In this document: positions 55,322-64,000 of the stretch, one piece after another
Position numbering within the stretch: the stretch's first letter is position 1
How the letters are laid out: each line of letters begins with the position of its first letter
Origin: Rhineura floridana
Taxonomy: Eukaryota; Chordata; Lepidosauria; Squamata; Rhineuridae
DNA: 64,000 nucleotides
Assembly (NCBI RefSeq): GCF_030035675.1
Contig: NC_084487.1
Coordinates: forward strand, 61,455,486 to 61,519,485
Direction of reading: 5' to 3'
Translations under genes and position numbers: made by a program
The notes under the pieces: generated by a model
What the model was told of the DNA's origin: nothing
The model's database searches: none
The model's input: only the letters and a program-made list of their open reading frames with translations

Positions 55322-58300
55322 TAATAATAAATTTATTAGTCGCCCATCTGGCTGGATGTCCAGCCACTCTGGGCGATGTACAAGATAAAAACAATACATT
55401 AAAACGTTAACATTTAAAACCATAACAATAAAAACCTAACCCACCCCAAAAGCCTGCCTGAAGAGCCAGGTCTTCAAGGCCCGGCGGAAGCTCATCATAG
55501 AATTCCCCTCCCTGCCCAAATAACTACGACAACGACAACAACTACTACTACCTATTTGCTGCCATTTCATGACACCCAAAATCTGCTGACTGATGCCAGT
55601 ACCTTTCTTTTCGAAATGGTAAGGCCAGGCCTAAATGGGTAGATGTAACAGTGCTGGCGAGGTTGGTGCAAAGCACTGTCTTTATTTCAAAAGCCTTTTG
55701 AAGCTTTTTCAAAACTTTCAGAGAACATGTGGACACACAGAGTTCTTTGGGTTTCCAAGACTTATTCATAATTTATTCCATGTGTCTAGTAGTGTGCGTT
55801 CACCAAAGCTGCCTAAAAAGTGCTTACTGCATTGAGGTTGCCAAGGAATAAAGAACTAAAATCTCCATTTCAATGCAGAGCCTCCTTTGAGACACTACAG
55901 CAAAGCAGTTTTTGCATTAATATCCCCTGAGAGGGATGGCTTCAATACAGGGAGATGATGTGTGGCTTTGAAATGTATTGAAGATGACACTTGCACAGGA
56001 GGTACACCTGAAACTCACAGCAGAACCTTTCATGCAGCCTGAATTTGTATTATTGGAAACATATAATGTACTTGTTTCAAAGGTCTATGAGGCAGAGGGG
56101 CTGGACCTCTACTTTGTAGTGCTGAAGAAAACTTCTTCCCACAGTAAAACAAACAAAATAAAATAAATGGCAGGAAGGCATGCTCCATGGAAAAATCATT
56201 TTAATATATAATGTTATTAAATTCAAATAAAAATGGAAAAGTTATTATTCTCTACAGACGGGTTAAACAACTTCATTTTTAACAAGCTTCTAGGAAGAAG
56301 CTATCTACTCATCTGCTGTCTGTTAATGGAATTCACTCTGTGGAATTTTAATTAAAAACTATCCCCCCCCCCAAAAAAAACCTCACAATTTCCAAAATAC
56401 TATTGATAATCTCTCTCAATTGCCCACATGTGCAAAGAAAGACTCAGGATGCAAACATTGGATTTATGTTATTTTTATTTAAATATGGTACATTTTTGGA
56501 GAACCTGGAGGCCAATTAAACCAAATTAACTAAATTCAAACTGTCCAGGCAGGTGAAGTTGATTCTAACTCAGGAGGAAACTCAGCCCCCTGGGCATGTG
56601 ACTGGCCATAGGCTGTGGCTCCCCAGCCAAGGATGAGGAGGAAATATCGCCTCCTTGTTAAGCAAGCCTAGGGTGGGTTTCTCACTCACACATCTGGGTC
56701 CTGCTGTACTGGCATTCACCCAGAATGCACAAGCAAGGCCATGAGGGGCACCCCCCAGTTTTCCCCAGGCATAAAGTTCCAGGAGATCACTAGAAGCTGC
56801 CCCTGATGCCATAATGCCTCAGTATATCTAATCAACCCCCTCAATCTGCTCACCTGCCTGAACTTTACACCAACAGCCAAGCAACCACACCACTCCAAAA
56901 GCCAAATGAATTAAATCCCACAGTATGGAGTAGGCAAAACAAAAGGGATGCAAAATGCCAACCCTTCCCCCCAAAAAAAATCCTACTTAGCAACCAGCAA
57001 AGCCCTTACTGAAAGGGTGGGCTGGTAGATGCAGCCACCATGCGTGAAGGAGTGTCGGGTGCAGAGCAGGCTTTTAACCCCAGCTCCCCACCCCTGTCTG
57101 ATTGGCCAACATGGCCACGTGACCTCCACTCCTCCCTGTAGGCCAAACCATCTTCTGCTCCCTTCCAAAGGTAAGCAGGTGGAGGCAAATGCGCCCTCGC
57201 ATAGAGCTGGAACGTTCTAGTGCATGCAGAAGATGTTGCAAGTAGCTTGAAAGAACATAAGCTATCACTTTTGATTACAACGAGGATATACAAGAGAAGA
57301 AAAGGCAGTCAAGCTGTTCTGATGGCACTGTCTACATTCGGGCAATCGTATCTCACCTTGATAAGCAGAGATATGAACTAGCCTTTTGACTGTGTGTGCA
57401 ACACAGTCCTTTTATTCCTCCTTGGTTTGACCAGTCAGACCTGCAATCCTCTAATTAATTGTTTCATCCAAATCAGGAAACTATGGTTAACAGCTTTAGA
57501 ACAAGCCAGGGCGTTAAATTGTGGTTTGATATTGACTTAACATTTGGGCTGGTTCTGAAGCTGTTAACCATAGTTTCCCAGTTCAGACAAAATAGGAAAC
57601 TATAGATAATGGCAAGATTTCCTGATTTGTTTACCAAAGAGTAAAGGGGCTAACAAGCCAAAAGGCATGTTCAAATTTCAGTTTAATTAGCCAATATATG
57701 ATTATCCAAACACAACCATTGTGATCCTGCTCAACACCCTAGACATGAGTGATCCAATCTAGCAAGTGATATCTGTACATATTGTCAGTGCAGCTTCACA
57801 GTCACATATCTGAATGCACATCTCCATTCCTGAAGACCTACTAAATTGGATGTATACTGTTTTTGATGCAAATGATATGTGATTCTATTTGAAACTACCA
57901 GTTCCTAGACATGGTAACAGCTAGACAGAGACTAATAGGTAGATCTGCATATGTCTGCAGTGTAAGGCTGTGCTTGTGTCCCTACATTTCTTCCACCCAC
58001 CTATTTTTCACACTAGCTACTGCTATGAATGTCTTACTTTTTTTCTATTTCTCTCCCAACTGTCAGGATGGAGACAAACAGTTAATCAGAGAAACAGCCA
58101 CACATCAATTAAACTCAGAACGATATGTTCACACATTTAAAGATCTGTCCAATTTCTCAGGATCAATAAATGTTTCCTATCGTTATCTGGCTGGCACACC
58201 TTTGCTAAGAAAAAGTAAGTATCTGAACATTTCAATTTCATTAAGTAAAAGCAAGATTTTTATCTGACCTAATTGCAACAAGTACAGAAAAAATCTGCCA

Positions 58301-61300
58301 AGTTGGCTTTTGCTGCTTAATAGAGTTGAGTGAAGAATCTTTAACTCAGTATTAAATTAATAAACTTTACTTCCCCACAGAACTTACATTTTATATGTGC
58401 AGAATGCAACAACAGGCAAAGAAAGAGTCCTTTAGAACTTCCCAAATTATGGTACAGTCTTATGATGGGTATAGATAGAATTGATCCTTAAGTGTGATGA
58501 GGTTCAGCAATTTATATTTCAAAAGTGGCACATCAATCAAGATGTGTATAGAGCAGCTCTGGGTTAAATACTCCCTTTACTATTGTACTTTACAAAGATT
58601 TGAGAGCAGAGTTATCTCATTTTATCTCACCTTTCCATGAAGGACCTCAGGGCAATGCAGATTAAGTTATCTGACCTTACATTTGTGAACTCAATGAGGT
58701 AGGTCAGGCAGAGAGAGAGAGAGAGAGAAATTTATGTATAGGCATTTAATGTGCTTCTAGGTTGATTGATGATTTGAACATGGGTTTCCAACATCAATGC
58801 ACCTAGCCAGTGTGTCACATTTATTTATTTATTTATTTATTTATTTATATATATCCCACCCTTTCTCCCAGTAGGAGCCCAGGGCAGCAAACAAAAACAG
58901 TAAAAACACTTTGAAACATAATAAAAACAGACTTCAAAATATATTTAAACACAACTGTTAAAAAATATTAAAACAAAACATCTTTAAAAACATTTTTAAA
59001 AAAGCTTTAAAACATTTTAAAAAGAAGATTTAAAAATATATTTAAAAGCAATTACAGCACAGATGCAGACTGGGATAAGGTCTGTACTACAGGAGGCCCT
59101 CACCTGCAGAGCGCAATGATCGACTGGGGATATAAGGAATAAGATGGTCTTTTAGGTATCCTGGTCCCAAGCTGTATAGGGCTTTATATACTAAAACTAG
59201 AACCTTGAACTTAGCCCGGTAGCTAATAAATAGCTAGTGCAAGTCTTTCAGTAGCAGGATGACATGTTGGCAATAACCTGCGCCAGTGAGCAGTCTCGCT
59301 GCTGCATTTTGCACCAGCTGCATTGAAATGGCATAGAAATTGAAATTACTGACTGGGCTGAAATCAAACTCCAAATAAACACAACCCGAGACACCTTAGG
59401 ACAGCCTTTCCCAACTAGCGGGCCACCGGACGTTGTTGGACCACAACTCCCATCAGCCTCAGCCAGCATTGCCAATGGTCAGGAAAGATGGGAATTGTGG
59501 TCCAACAACATCTGGTGGCCCACTAGTTGGGAAAGGCCTTAGGCCTTTAAGAATGATCCTATATATAGACCACTTCTTCCTTATTTCCCGAGAAACCCTG
59601 TCTCACCCTTTATTATGAGAAATAGCTGATGCAGACTATGGGTTCCATCCCTAAAACCATGAAAAGAGGAAAAGACCATCTAATGCTTTTATAGAAATGC
59701 CTGCACAAGCACTAGTGAAAGTGTTCACACATTGCTATGTTTATAATTGTTCACATGCTTTCACTTATCTAATAATTTATGCTAGCAGAAGATCTTTGGA
59801 TTCAGTTCCATTTTTCTTGGACAATGCTATAACAGAGGGTATAAAATACCTTGAAAATGAGAAGGTTAAACTCCATGACTTCTGTAGGCACACAAACTGT
59901 TAAAATATGATGCTAGAAGGAACACTGGTTAATCCCTGCCCTGTCCAGGGTAGTATATTAGTCATCTTCACTGAACACATTATTTTTATCAAGAATGCAA
60001 TTGGTATTTAAGCAGGATTCAGTGTCATTCAAAAAGCTCAGTGGTGATCATGAACATTTATTTGTGTTGACTGGTCCACACCAGATAAAGTTATTTGTGC
60101 AGACACCATAAAAGCTATTTCATTAATCAGACAGAGGGCTCAGATGACATTTCTGGCATTCAGATTTCTTGGATCAAGATGACCTATTGTATATTCATGT
60201 CAAATGCCTTTTCTCAGCAAAATTGTAACAGGAAGTTTAGCACTTGAAAATAAATACTCTTTAAAACCTATTACAGTAATACGTCAGTTAACAAAGTAGA
60301 TGCATTCCTGGACATTACTTCTTTAACAGAAACTTTAGTACCAGAGGTAGGAATAACATGGAAATAACCAGAGCTTGGAAAAGTTACTTTTTTGAACTAC
60401 AACTCCCATCAGCCCAGTCCAGTGGCCAAGCTGGCTGGGGCTGATGGGAGTTGTAGTCCAAAAATTAACTTTTCCAAGCTCTGGAAATAATAAGGAAAGG
60501 TTCCTACACCGCTTGTAAGTTTCACCCTAGCAAAGCGAAGGCACAGGCTTATGAGTTTATTGATAGCAAAGCAAAGACACAGGCTGGTCCACCTTAAAGC
60601 AAAGCACAGGCTTGAAAGTTTATCAATAGCAAAGCAAAGCTTGTCAATTTCACCTTAAAAAAAGCCTTCTTCAAAGGAACTTGTTCCTGGAGGATTCTTT
60701 AACTGAGGTATTACTGTATAAGTGATGGTGGCCAAACTTGGTAGAAATTAGGATTATACATGGAGACTTGTTTCTATTTGTCTCCAGTCTCTATATTTTT
60801 GTTTCTGATGGTTTGGTTGCCCAGGAGTTTTGGTTTGTTATTGAATTCAAAGTGCCAACAGGTGTTATCCAATTTTCTCAGGCCAACCGAAAATATACTC
60901 TTAAACCATAATCCAGCTAAAGTTAAGCACATTTCATGACTAATGATTTAAATGGTAAAGATGTACACACAGTTTAGTTCTCCCACTGAAACTAATACAA
61001 CTTAAAGTGCATTGAGTTTGGCTGGATCAGAGCCATTACTTTTTTTTGTTAAACTCAAAGAACGAACGAAAGAAGAAAGAAAAAAAAGGCAACATTATTT
61101 GCCATTTATTTCCCAATGGACTGATATGTAAGCAGTTTATGACCCATAACTTTAAAATTCCCATTTCCCGGGCAGAATGTAGAGTGTTAATATTTTAAAT
61201 ATATTTTTCCTGCCACCATCTTTGTACACATGACTCCTAGCTTTTACTTCACATTTCACATTATGTCATGCACTGATGTTTAATGTAATAGCTTCAATAC

Positions 61301-62860
61301 ATCTTTCTGGAGAAAAGGTATCAAGCTTGCTCTTTCAATATACAGATTAGCTAACCTGTATTAGCCTTGAAGCAATCCAAAAATCTTCACAACTAACCCT
61401 TTGCATTCAAGAGAGATTTTACTTTTTTAAAAAAAAGTTAATTCTCCACCCACTCCACCTCCATTCTCTCCTACCCCATCAGACACACAAAACCAGTTTC
61501 AAAAGGAGCTTGTGGTGTGATATTAGGGTGAGAACGTCTATCTGAAGTGGGGTGGAGGAGAGGCAAAAGTTCTGCTGGACACATATCGGCTATGACATTC
61601 AGATAACTTATTTTGAATAAAACAGAAGTACTGCTTTTATCTCACAATGTTGTAGTCTCACTCTTTTTAAAAAAACAAAACCTGTATTTCTTTACTTATT
61701 CAGGGTATCTCACCATCGGACTGTCTTCCGTTAAAAGGAAAAAGGGGAATTACCTGCTGGAGACAATTAAGTCCATCTTTGAGCAATCAAGTTACGAAGA
61801 GCTGAAAGAAATTGCTGTGGTGGTCCACTTGGCAGAATTTGACTCATCCTGGTGTGATGGAATGGTTCAAGATATTTCACAGAAATTTGCCCATCATGTA
61901 ATTGCAGGGAGGTTAATGGTGATCCATACACCTGAAGAATACTATCCAGTATTGGATGGCCTTAAGAGAAATTATAATGACCCAGAAGACCGGGTGAAAT
62001 TTCGTTCAAAGCAAAATGTAGATTATGCTTTCTTACTTAACTTTTGTGCTAACCTCTCTGATTATTATATGATGTTAGAAGATGATGTTCGATGTGCAAA
62101 AAACTTCTTGACTGTTGTTAAGAAAGTCATAACTTCACGAGAAGGAACATACTGGGTGACACTAGAATTTTCCAAGTTGGGCTACATTGGGAAGTTATAC
62201 CATTCCCATGATCTCCCCCGCCTGGCCCATTTTTTGCTGATGTTCTACCAGGAAATGCCTTGTGATTGGCTGCTGATACATTTCCGTGGTCTGTTGGCTC
62301 AAAAGGATGTGATACGTTTCAAACCATCTCTCTTCCAGCATATGGGATATTATTCATCCTACAAGGGTGCTGAGAATAAATTGAAAGATGATGACTTTGA
62401 AGAGGATTCATTTGACCTTCCTGATAACCCACCTGCCAACCAGCACACTAACATGAATGTTTTTGAAAATTATGAGGCAAGCAAGGCATATAGTAGTGTG
62501 GATGAGTACTTCTGGGGCAAATCACCCTCGACTGGAGATTTCTATATGATCGTGTTTGAAAAACCTATTAAAATTAGCAGAATTAAAGTTGTCACTGGGA
62601 CAGAAGACCGACAAAATGATATCTTGCATCATGGTGCTCTGGAAGTTGGGGAAAAAATTGTTGGGGGCAAAAAAGGGAGGCAATGTACTACTTTCTTGCG
62701 ACTAGGGGAGTTTAAAAATGGAAACTTGGAAATTACAGATGTGGAGCACAAAGTTCTTTTTGATATTAACTGTATGAGAATACTTGTTACCAAAAGCCAA
62801 AAGGAATGGTTAATCATTCGGAGCATTAGCATATGGACTTCACAACCACTAAGTCAATAA
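52883..62860 (+). CDS. MGAT4C: MGAT4C, GlcNAc-transferase IV family member C (three coding exons)
   Basis: CDS join 52883-53011, 58067-58214, 61704-62860: 1,434 bp, 477 residues, against about 478 in the human protein. It is a type II Golgi membrane protein of family GT54. Residues 1-18 are basic and cytosolic, 19-37 form the membrane anchor ([19 protein letters not shown]), then comes a short stem. The catalytic domain starts around [21 protein letters not shown] (about 94) and contains MLEDDVRC with E218-D219-D220, the metal/nucleotide-binding acidic motif. The region after about residue 330 ([21 protein letters not shown]...) corresponds to the lectin-like C-terminal domain of the family. 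The bird orthologue has been described as GnT-VI, and in mammals the activity is poorly defined. The human N-terminal MFKFHQ has no ATG equivalent here, so I start at the Met aligned with human MKHIFEILDKM. Splice phases 0 and 1 fit. Confidence 0.93.
53520..53730 (+). repeat. Unclassified reptile interspersed repeat
   Basis: 'gtctcagaccaaaattccatctagttcagca' followed by 'accaaccagctgcctctgga' matches a phrase order I associate with a common squamate repeat related to the tRNA-headed SINEs. Class unsure. Confidence 0.4.
54300..54560. mobile_element. Foldback MITE with TTAGACATAACAT-like ends
   Basis: The left end 'gggtttagacataacataat' pairs with the right end 'catgttatgtctgagcttag'. Inside, 'catcatggtttgaac' pairs with 'accatgatttcatg'. 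About 260 bp and non-coding. Superfamily not determined. Confidence 0.55.
54561..55210. other. Intronic, no recognised feature
   Basis: No exon or named repeat seen. Confidence 0.45.
55211..55332. repeat. (AAT)n(AAC)n(AAT)n microsatellite, about 120 bp
   Basis: Roughly ten AAT, nine AAC and more than twenty AAT units without break. It lies at the 3' end of the adjoining minus-strand L2 and is best read as the expanded L2 tail. It produces poly-Asn, poly-Tyr and poly-Leu open frames that are not genes. Confidence 0.95.
55333..55530 (-). mobile_element. L2 LINE 3'-end fragment
   Basis: Minus strand: the last coding block 'cttgaagacctggctcttca' (LKTWLF-like), 3' UTR, then 'catcgcccagagtggctgga' before the AAT tail. 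Confidence 0.8.
55531..56459. other. Intronic, no recognised feature
   Basis: No exon or named repeat. A C7-9/A8 homopolymer pair lies at about 56364-56381. Confidence 0.45.
56460..57220 (-). repeat. GC-rich unclassified block with promoter-like box (possible retroelement fossil)
   Basis: GC content is clearly higher than in the flanking intron. On the minus strand a CCAAT box ('ggccaatcagacagg', about 57105) is followed at LTR-like spacing by 'ggggttaaaagcctgctctg' (about 57075). AATAAA lies near the far end (about 56480). This order resembles a retroelement promoter and terminator. No flanking duplication found. Class undetermined. Confidence 0.3.
57460..57590. mobile_element. Foldback MITE
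   Basis: 'aaactatggttaacagcttt' plus 'agaacaagcca' is mirrored by 'tggttctgaagctgttaacc' plus 'atagttt'. An almost perfect hairpin of about 120 bp with a short loop. Confidence 0.7.
58067..58214 (+). CDS. MGAT4C: MGAT4C second coding exon
   Basis: Bounded by acceptor CTGTCAG (ending 58066) and donor GTAAGT (58215). It encodes residues 44-92 ([20 protein letters not shown]...) plus the first base of codon 93. It is the stem region, with NFS and NVS sequons as possible N-glycosylation sites. Reading through the donor gives an early stop, so splicing is required. Confidence 0.95.
58826..59335 (-). mobile_element. L2 LINE 3' fragment
   Basis: A (TTTA)n tail, 'tcccaccctttctcccagta', A-rich UTR, then the block shared with 2701-3283 ('gatcgactggggatataa' against 'gatcgactgggtatataa') and 'cattttgcaccagctgcatt'. 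Old and non-coding. Confidence 0.75.
59402..59536. mobile_element. hAT-type foldback MITE
   Basis: 'cagcctttcccaactagcgg' mirrored by 'cccactagttgggaaagg', centre 'cagcctcagccagcattgcc'. Flanked by CCTTAGGM (59394-59401 and 59537-59544), 7 of 8 matching. Confidence 0.8.
59545..60271. other. Intronic, no recognised feature
   Basis: AT-rich. No exon or named repeat. Confidence 0.45.
60274..60716. mobile_element. Mariner/Tigger-like non-autonomous element
   Basis: Inverted ends CAGTAATACGTCAGTTAA and its near reverse complement 'ttaactgaggtattactg', each next to a TA dinucleotide (60272-60273, 60717-60718), as in Tc1/mariner insertions. Internally, a unit with 'cacaggctt' and 'agcaaagc' repeats about three times (60533-60635). 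A hAT MITE interrupts it at 60369. Confidence 0.7.
60369..60483. mobile_element. 115-bp hairpin hAT MITE, copy 3 (nested)
   Basis: Same family as 37233 and 38210. The 8-bp target duplication GAAATAAY (60361-60368 and 60484-60491) has one mismatch. It is inserted into the mariner-type element, so it is younger than that element. Confidence 0.9.
60717..61703. other. Intronic, no recognised feature
   Basis: AT-rich. The open frame that extends upstream of the last exon to 61613 is intronic. Its residues have no counterpart in the known protein, and the acceptor at 61701-61703 separates it. Confidence 0.6.
61704..62860 (+). CDS. MGAT4C: MGAT4C last coding exon (catalytic and C-terminal domains)
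   Basis: The exon starts after 'ttattcag' (61703) with GG, completing Arg93, and runs to TAA at 62858-62860. It holds nearly all of the glycosyltransferase domain in one exon. Order: [14 protein letters not shown] (94 on), [48 protein letters not shown] (217 on), [40 protein letters not shown], and a C-terminal domain with [20 protein letters not shown]. The final QPLSQ extends past the usual WTS end. Confidence 0.97.
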
Positions 62861-63660
62861 GGCAAATCTACAGCAGTAGATCTCCCTTTCCTTATTAGGG
62901 AAGTAAGTACCATTGGTTGAATCCCAAATGGTGCCATTCCCTAAATGACTGACTCTCCTCTCCCATGGTTTTTACTACTGACACTGGCAATCTGGGAAAC
63001 CACAAAACAAATAAAAGCAATCTAGTTTTTACTAGTTCAGTTAGGCAATATACAAAGACTACTTTGTTGGAATGTTTGAATTTTATAGAAAGTGCAAACA
63101 AGTTCTTGTCCATCTCTCAAGCTCCAAATCCACTTCTCTGTTGTTTTCATCTCACCTTTGGGAAGAACCCAATGTACTAAACAAAGCAAATACTGTGTCA
63201 TTATTTAAAGATTTTACAGGCCTTTGCTAGTATATTGTCAAAAGAATTTGACTCCATAGTATCCACGTATAAATTAAAAATGTAATGGTGGTTTGTGTTT
63301 GTACAGTGGTTGGTGGCTTGTTTTGTTTTGAAGGAAGTTTTGATTACACAACTCCTGTTAATGAAGGTGGAATTATCTCATGAGATAACTGTAAGAAAGC
63401 TGTGTTGATACCCATTGCAGCTTATTTTAAATGAAAATTCATGTTCTGTTTATAAATCTGTAATGATCATTCTGTAAACCTCCATCAGTATATCCACTGT
63501 TCTTGATCTCAGCCATCTTATATGGTTTTATCAAGGTTCATAATCATGAAATGATACATTAATTAATTTTTATCTGTCTTCAGGTTCATTCCCCAGTATT
63601 GAATTAGGCTCTATTAATTCTAAAAGGAGTAGCCTTTCTGTTTTGCAGCGGTATTAAACT
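62861..63660 (+). other. MGAT4C: MGAT4C 3' UTR (extent uncertain)
   Basis: AT-rich sequence after the stop. Possible polyadenylation signals are AATAAA at 63010-63015 and ATTAAA at about 63273 and 63653. Which is used cannot be decided from sequence alone. Confidence 0.6.
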
Positions 63661-63921
63661 TCAGTGTTCTTTTTTGCCTTCATGTTCAGTGCAGAGGTGG
63701 CTTAGTGATATGACAGCAGCAGAAACAATTATATACCATATAAAGCAATGACTAAGATCCACTGGTGGAATTTGATGTGCACATGGAACTCCAACTCCAA
63801 GGGCTACAATTCAGAATTCTTTGGGGCTGCAAAACATATGTGGTATTCCTTGGGAGAGGGGTAATTCGTGTCTGTGTTGGAAAATGCTCACACATATGGA
63901 GAATGATGCACTCCCATATGA
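63661..63921. other. 3' flank, weak repeat remnant
   Basis: 'gctacaattcagaattcttt' near 63805 resembles the inner arm of the MITE at 8849-9118. Nothing else recognised. Confidence 0.3.
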
Positions 63922-63952
63922 ATATATGAAGCTGCCTTAAATCAAGTTAGAC
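63922..63952 (-). repeat. tRNA-headed SINE fragment
   Basis: 'atatatgaagctgccttaaa' with 'caagttagac', the minus-strand end of the 40747 family. Cut by the following MITE. Confidence 0.55.
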
Positions 63953-64000
63953 CAGGGATGGCCAATGTGGCATCCTCCAAATATTGTTGACTTCAACTCC
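63953..64000. mobile_element. hAT MITE, left end, running off the window
   Basis: 'cagggatggccaatgtggca' then 'ttgttgacttcaactcc' is the left arm of the hAT foldback family. The right arm is beyond the window. Confidence 0.6.

Larger units (their letters stand above)
53012..58066 (+). other. MGAT4C: MGAT4C intron
   Basis: GT-AG intron of about 5.1 kb containing an unclassified repeat, two foldback elements, a large AAT/AAC microsatellite with an L2 end, and a GC-rich block (listed separately). Confidence 0.85.
58215..61703 (+). other. MGAT4C: MGAT4C intron
   Basis: GT-AG intron of about 3.5 kb with an L2 fragment, a hAT MITE, and a mariner-type MITE holding a hairpin hAT MITE (listed separately). 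A short (GA)n lies at about 58711-58729. The acceptor is 'tttacttattcag'. Confidence 0.9.

Noticed and set aside
55187-55423. Poly-Asn, poly-Tyr and poly-Leu open frames
   Set aside because: Products of the AAT/AAC microsatellite in three frames.
57911-58066. Open frame before MGAT4C exon 2
   Set aside because: Intronic read-through into the exon. A consensus acceptor ends at 58066.
61613-61703. N-terminal extension of the last MGAT4C exon
   Set aside because: Intronic. It precedes a good acceptor, and the known protein joins the previous exon at codon 93.
1-64000. CRISPR arrays, bacterial operons, tRNA genes
   Set aside because: No regularly spaced repeats, no prokaryotic gene organisation, and tRNA-like boxes occur only within SINEs.

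Overview
The window is vertebrate nuclear DNA, most likely from a squamate reptile (a lizard). It has an AT-rich, intron-bearing host gene in a dense field of interspersed repeats. The repeat mix points to squamates: CR1 LINEs with ATTCTATG-type ends, L2-clade LINEs that include a copy with a long open frame, BovB/RTE, a reptile-type L1, SINEs with a 5S-rRNA or tRNA head, many hAT foldback MITEs and a few solo LTRs. There are no operons, CRISPR arrays or bacterial features. Species cannot be fixed from the sequence.

The only host gene I can support is MGAT4C on the + strand. It is a GT54-family N-acetylglucosaminyltransferase-like Golgi protein. Three coding exons (52883-53011, 58067-58214, 61704-62860) have consensus splice sites and compatible phases. 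They give 477 codons from an ATG to a stop, close to the roughly 478 residues of the human protein. The first coding exon begins at a splice acceptor, so at least one 5' exon lies upstream. A GC- and CpG-rich block at about 2.2-2.63 kb has a TATA-like box, a CRE-like half site, an ATG in a YY1-like motif and a GTAAGT donor. It is a candidate promoter and first exon, unproven, and it could belong to a repeat.

Layout: 0-3.3 kb holds a SINE remnant, simple repeats, a 430-bp pyrimidine-rich minisatellite, the CpG-rich block and an old L2. At 3.5-6 kb lie a complete 5S-headed SINE with a 12-bp target-site duplication (TSD) and a 2.1-kb L1-type element with a perfect 19-bp TSD. That L1 has a 5' leader, a single ORF1-like frame and a 3' end, but no ORF2. 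At 6-11.2 kb lie an LTR and foldback MITEs. At 11.2-16.5 kb is a near-full-length CR1 split by another LINE. 16.8-22.5 kb is mostly unique sequence. 22.5-32.5 kb holds SINEs, BovB, MITEs and an old L2 carrying a solo LTR. 32.55-35.4 kb is a young L2 with an 879-codon frame. 35.4-49 kb is scattered repeats plus a solo LTR at 41.77-42.43 kb. 49.26-52.07 kb is a second CR1 with an L2 inside. From 52.8 kb to the end lies MGAT4C with repeat-laden introns.

The clearest structure outside the gene is repeat-in-repeat nesting. Target-site duplications support LINE into CR1 (14 bp), L2 into CR1 (17 bp), LTR into L2 (5 bp), hAT MITE into SINE (8 bp) and hAT MITE into a mariner-type MITE (8 bp). These give a relative chronology. 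The ORF1-only L1 and the three-copy 116-bp perfect-hairpin hAT family are the most interesting mobile elements.
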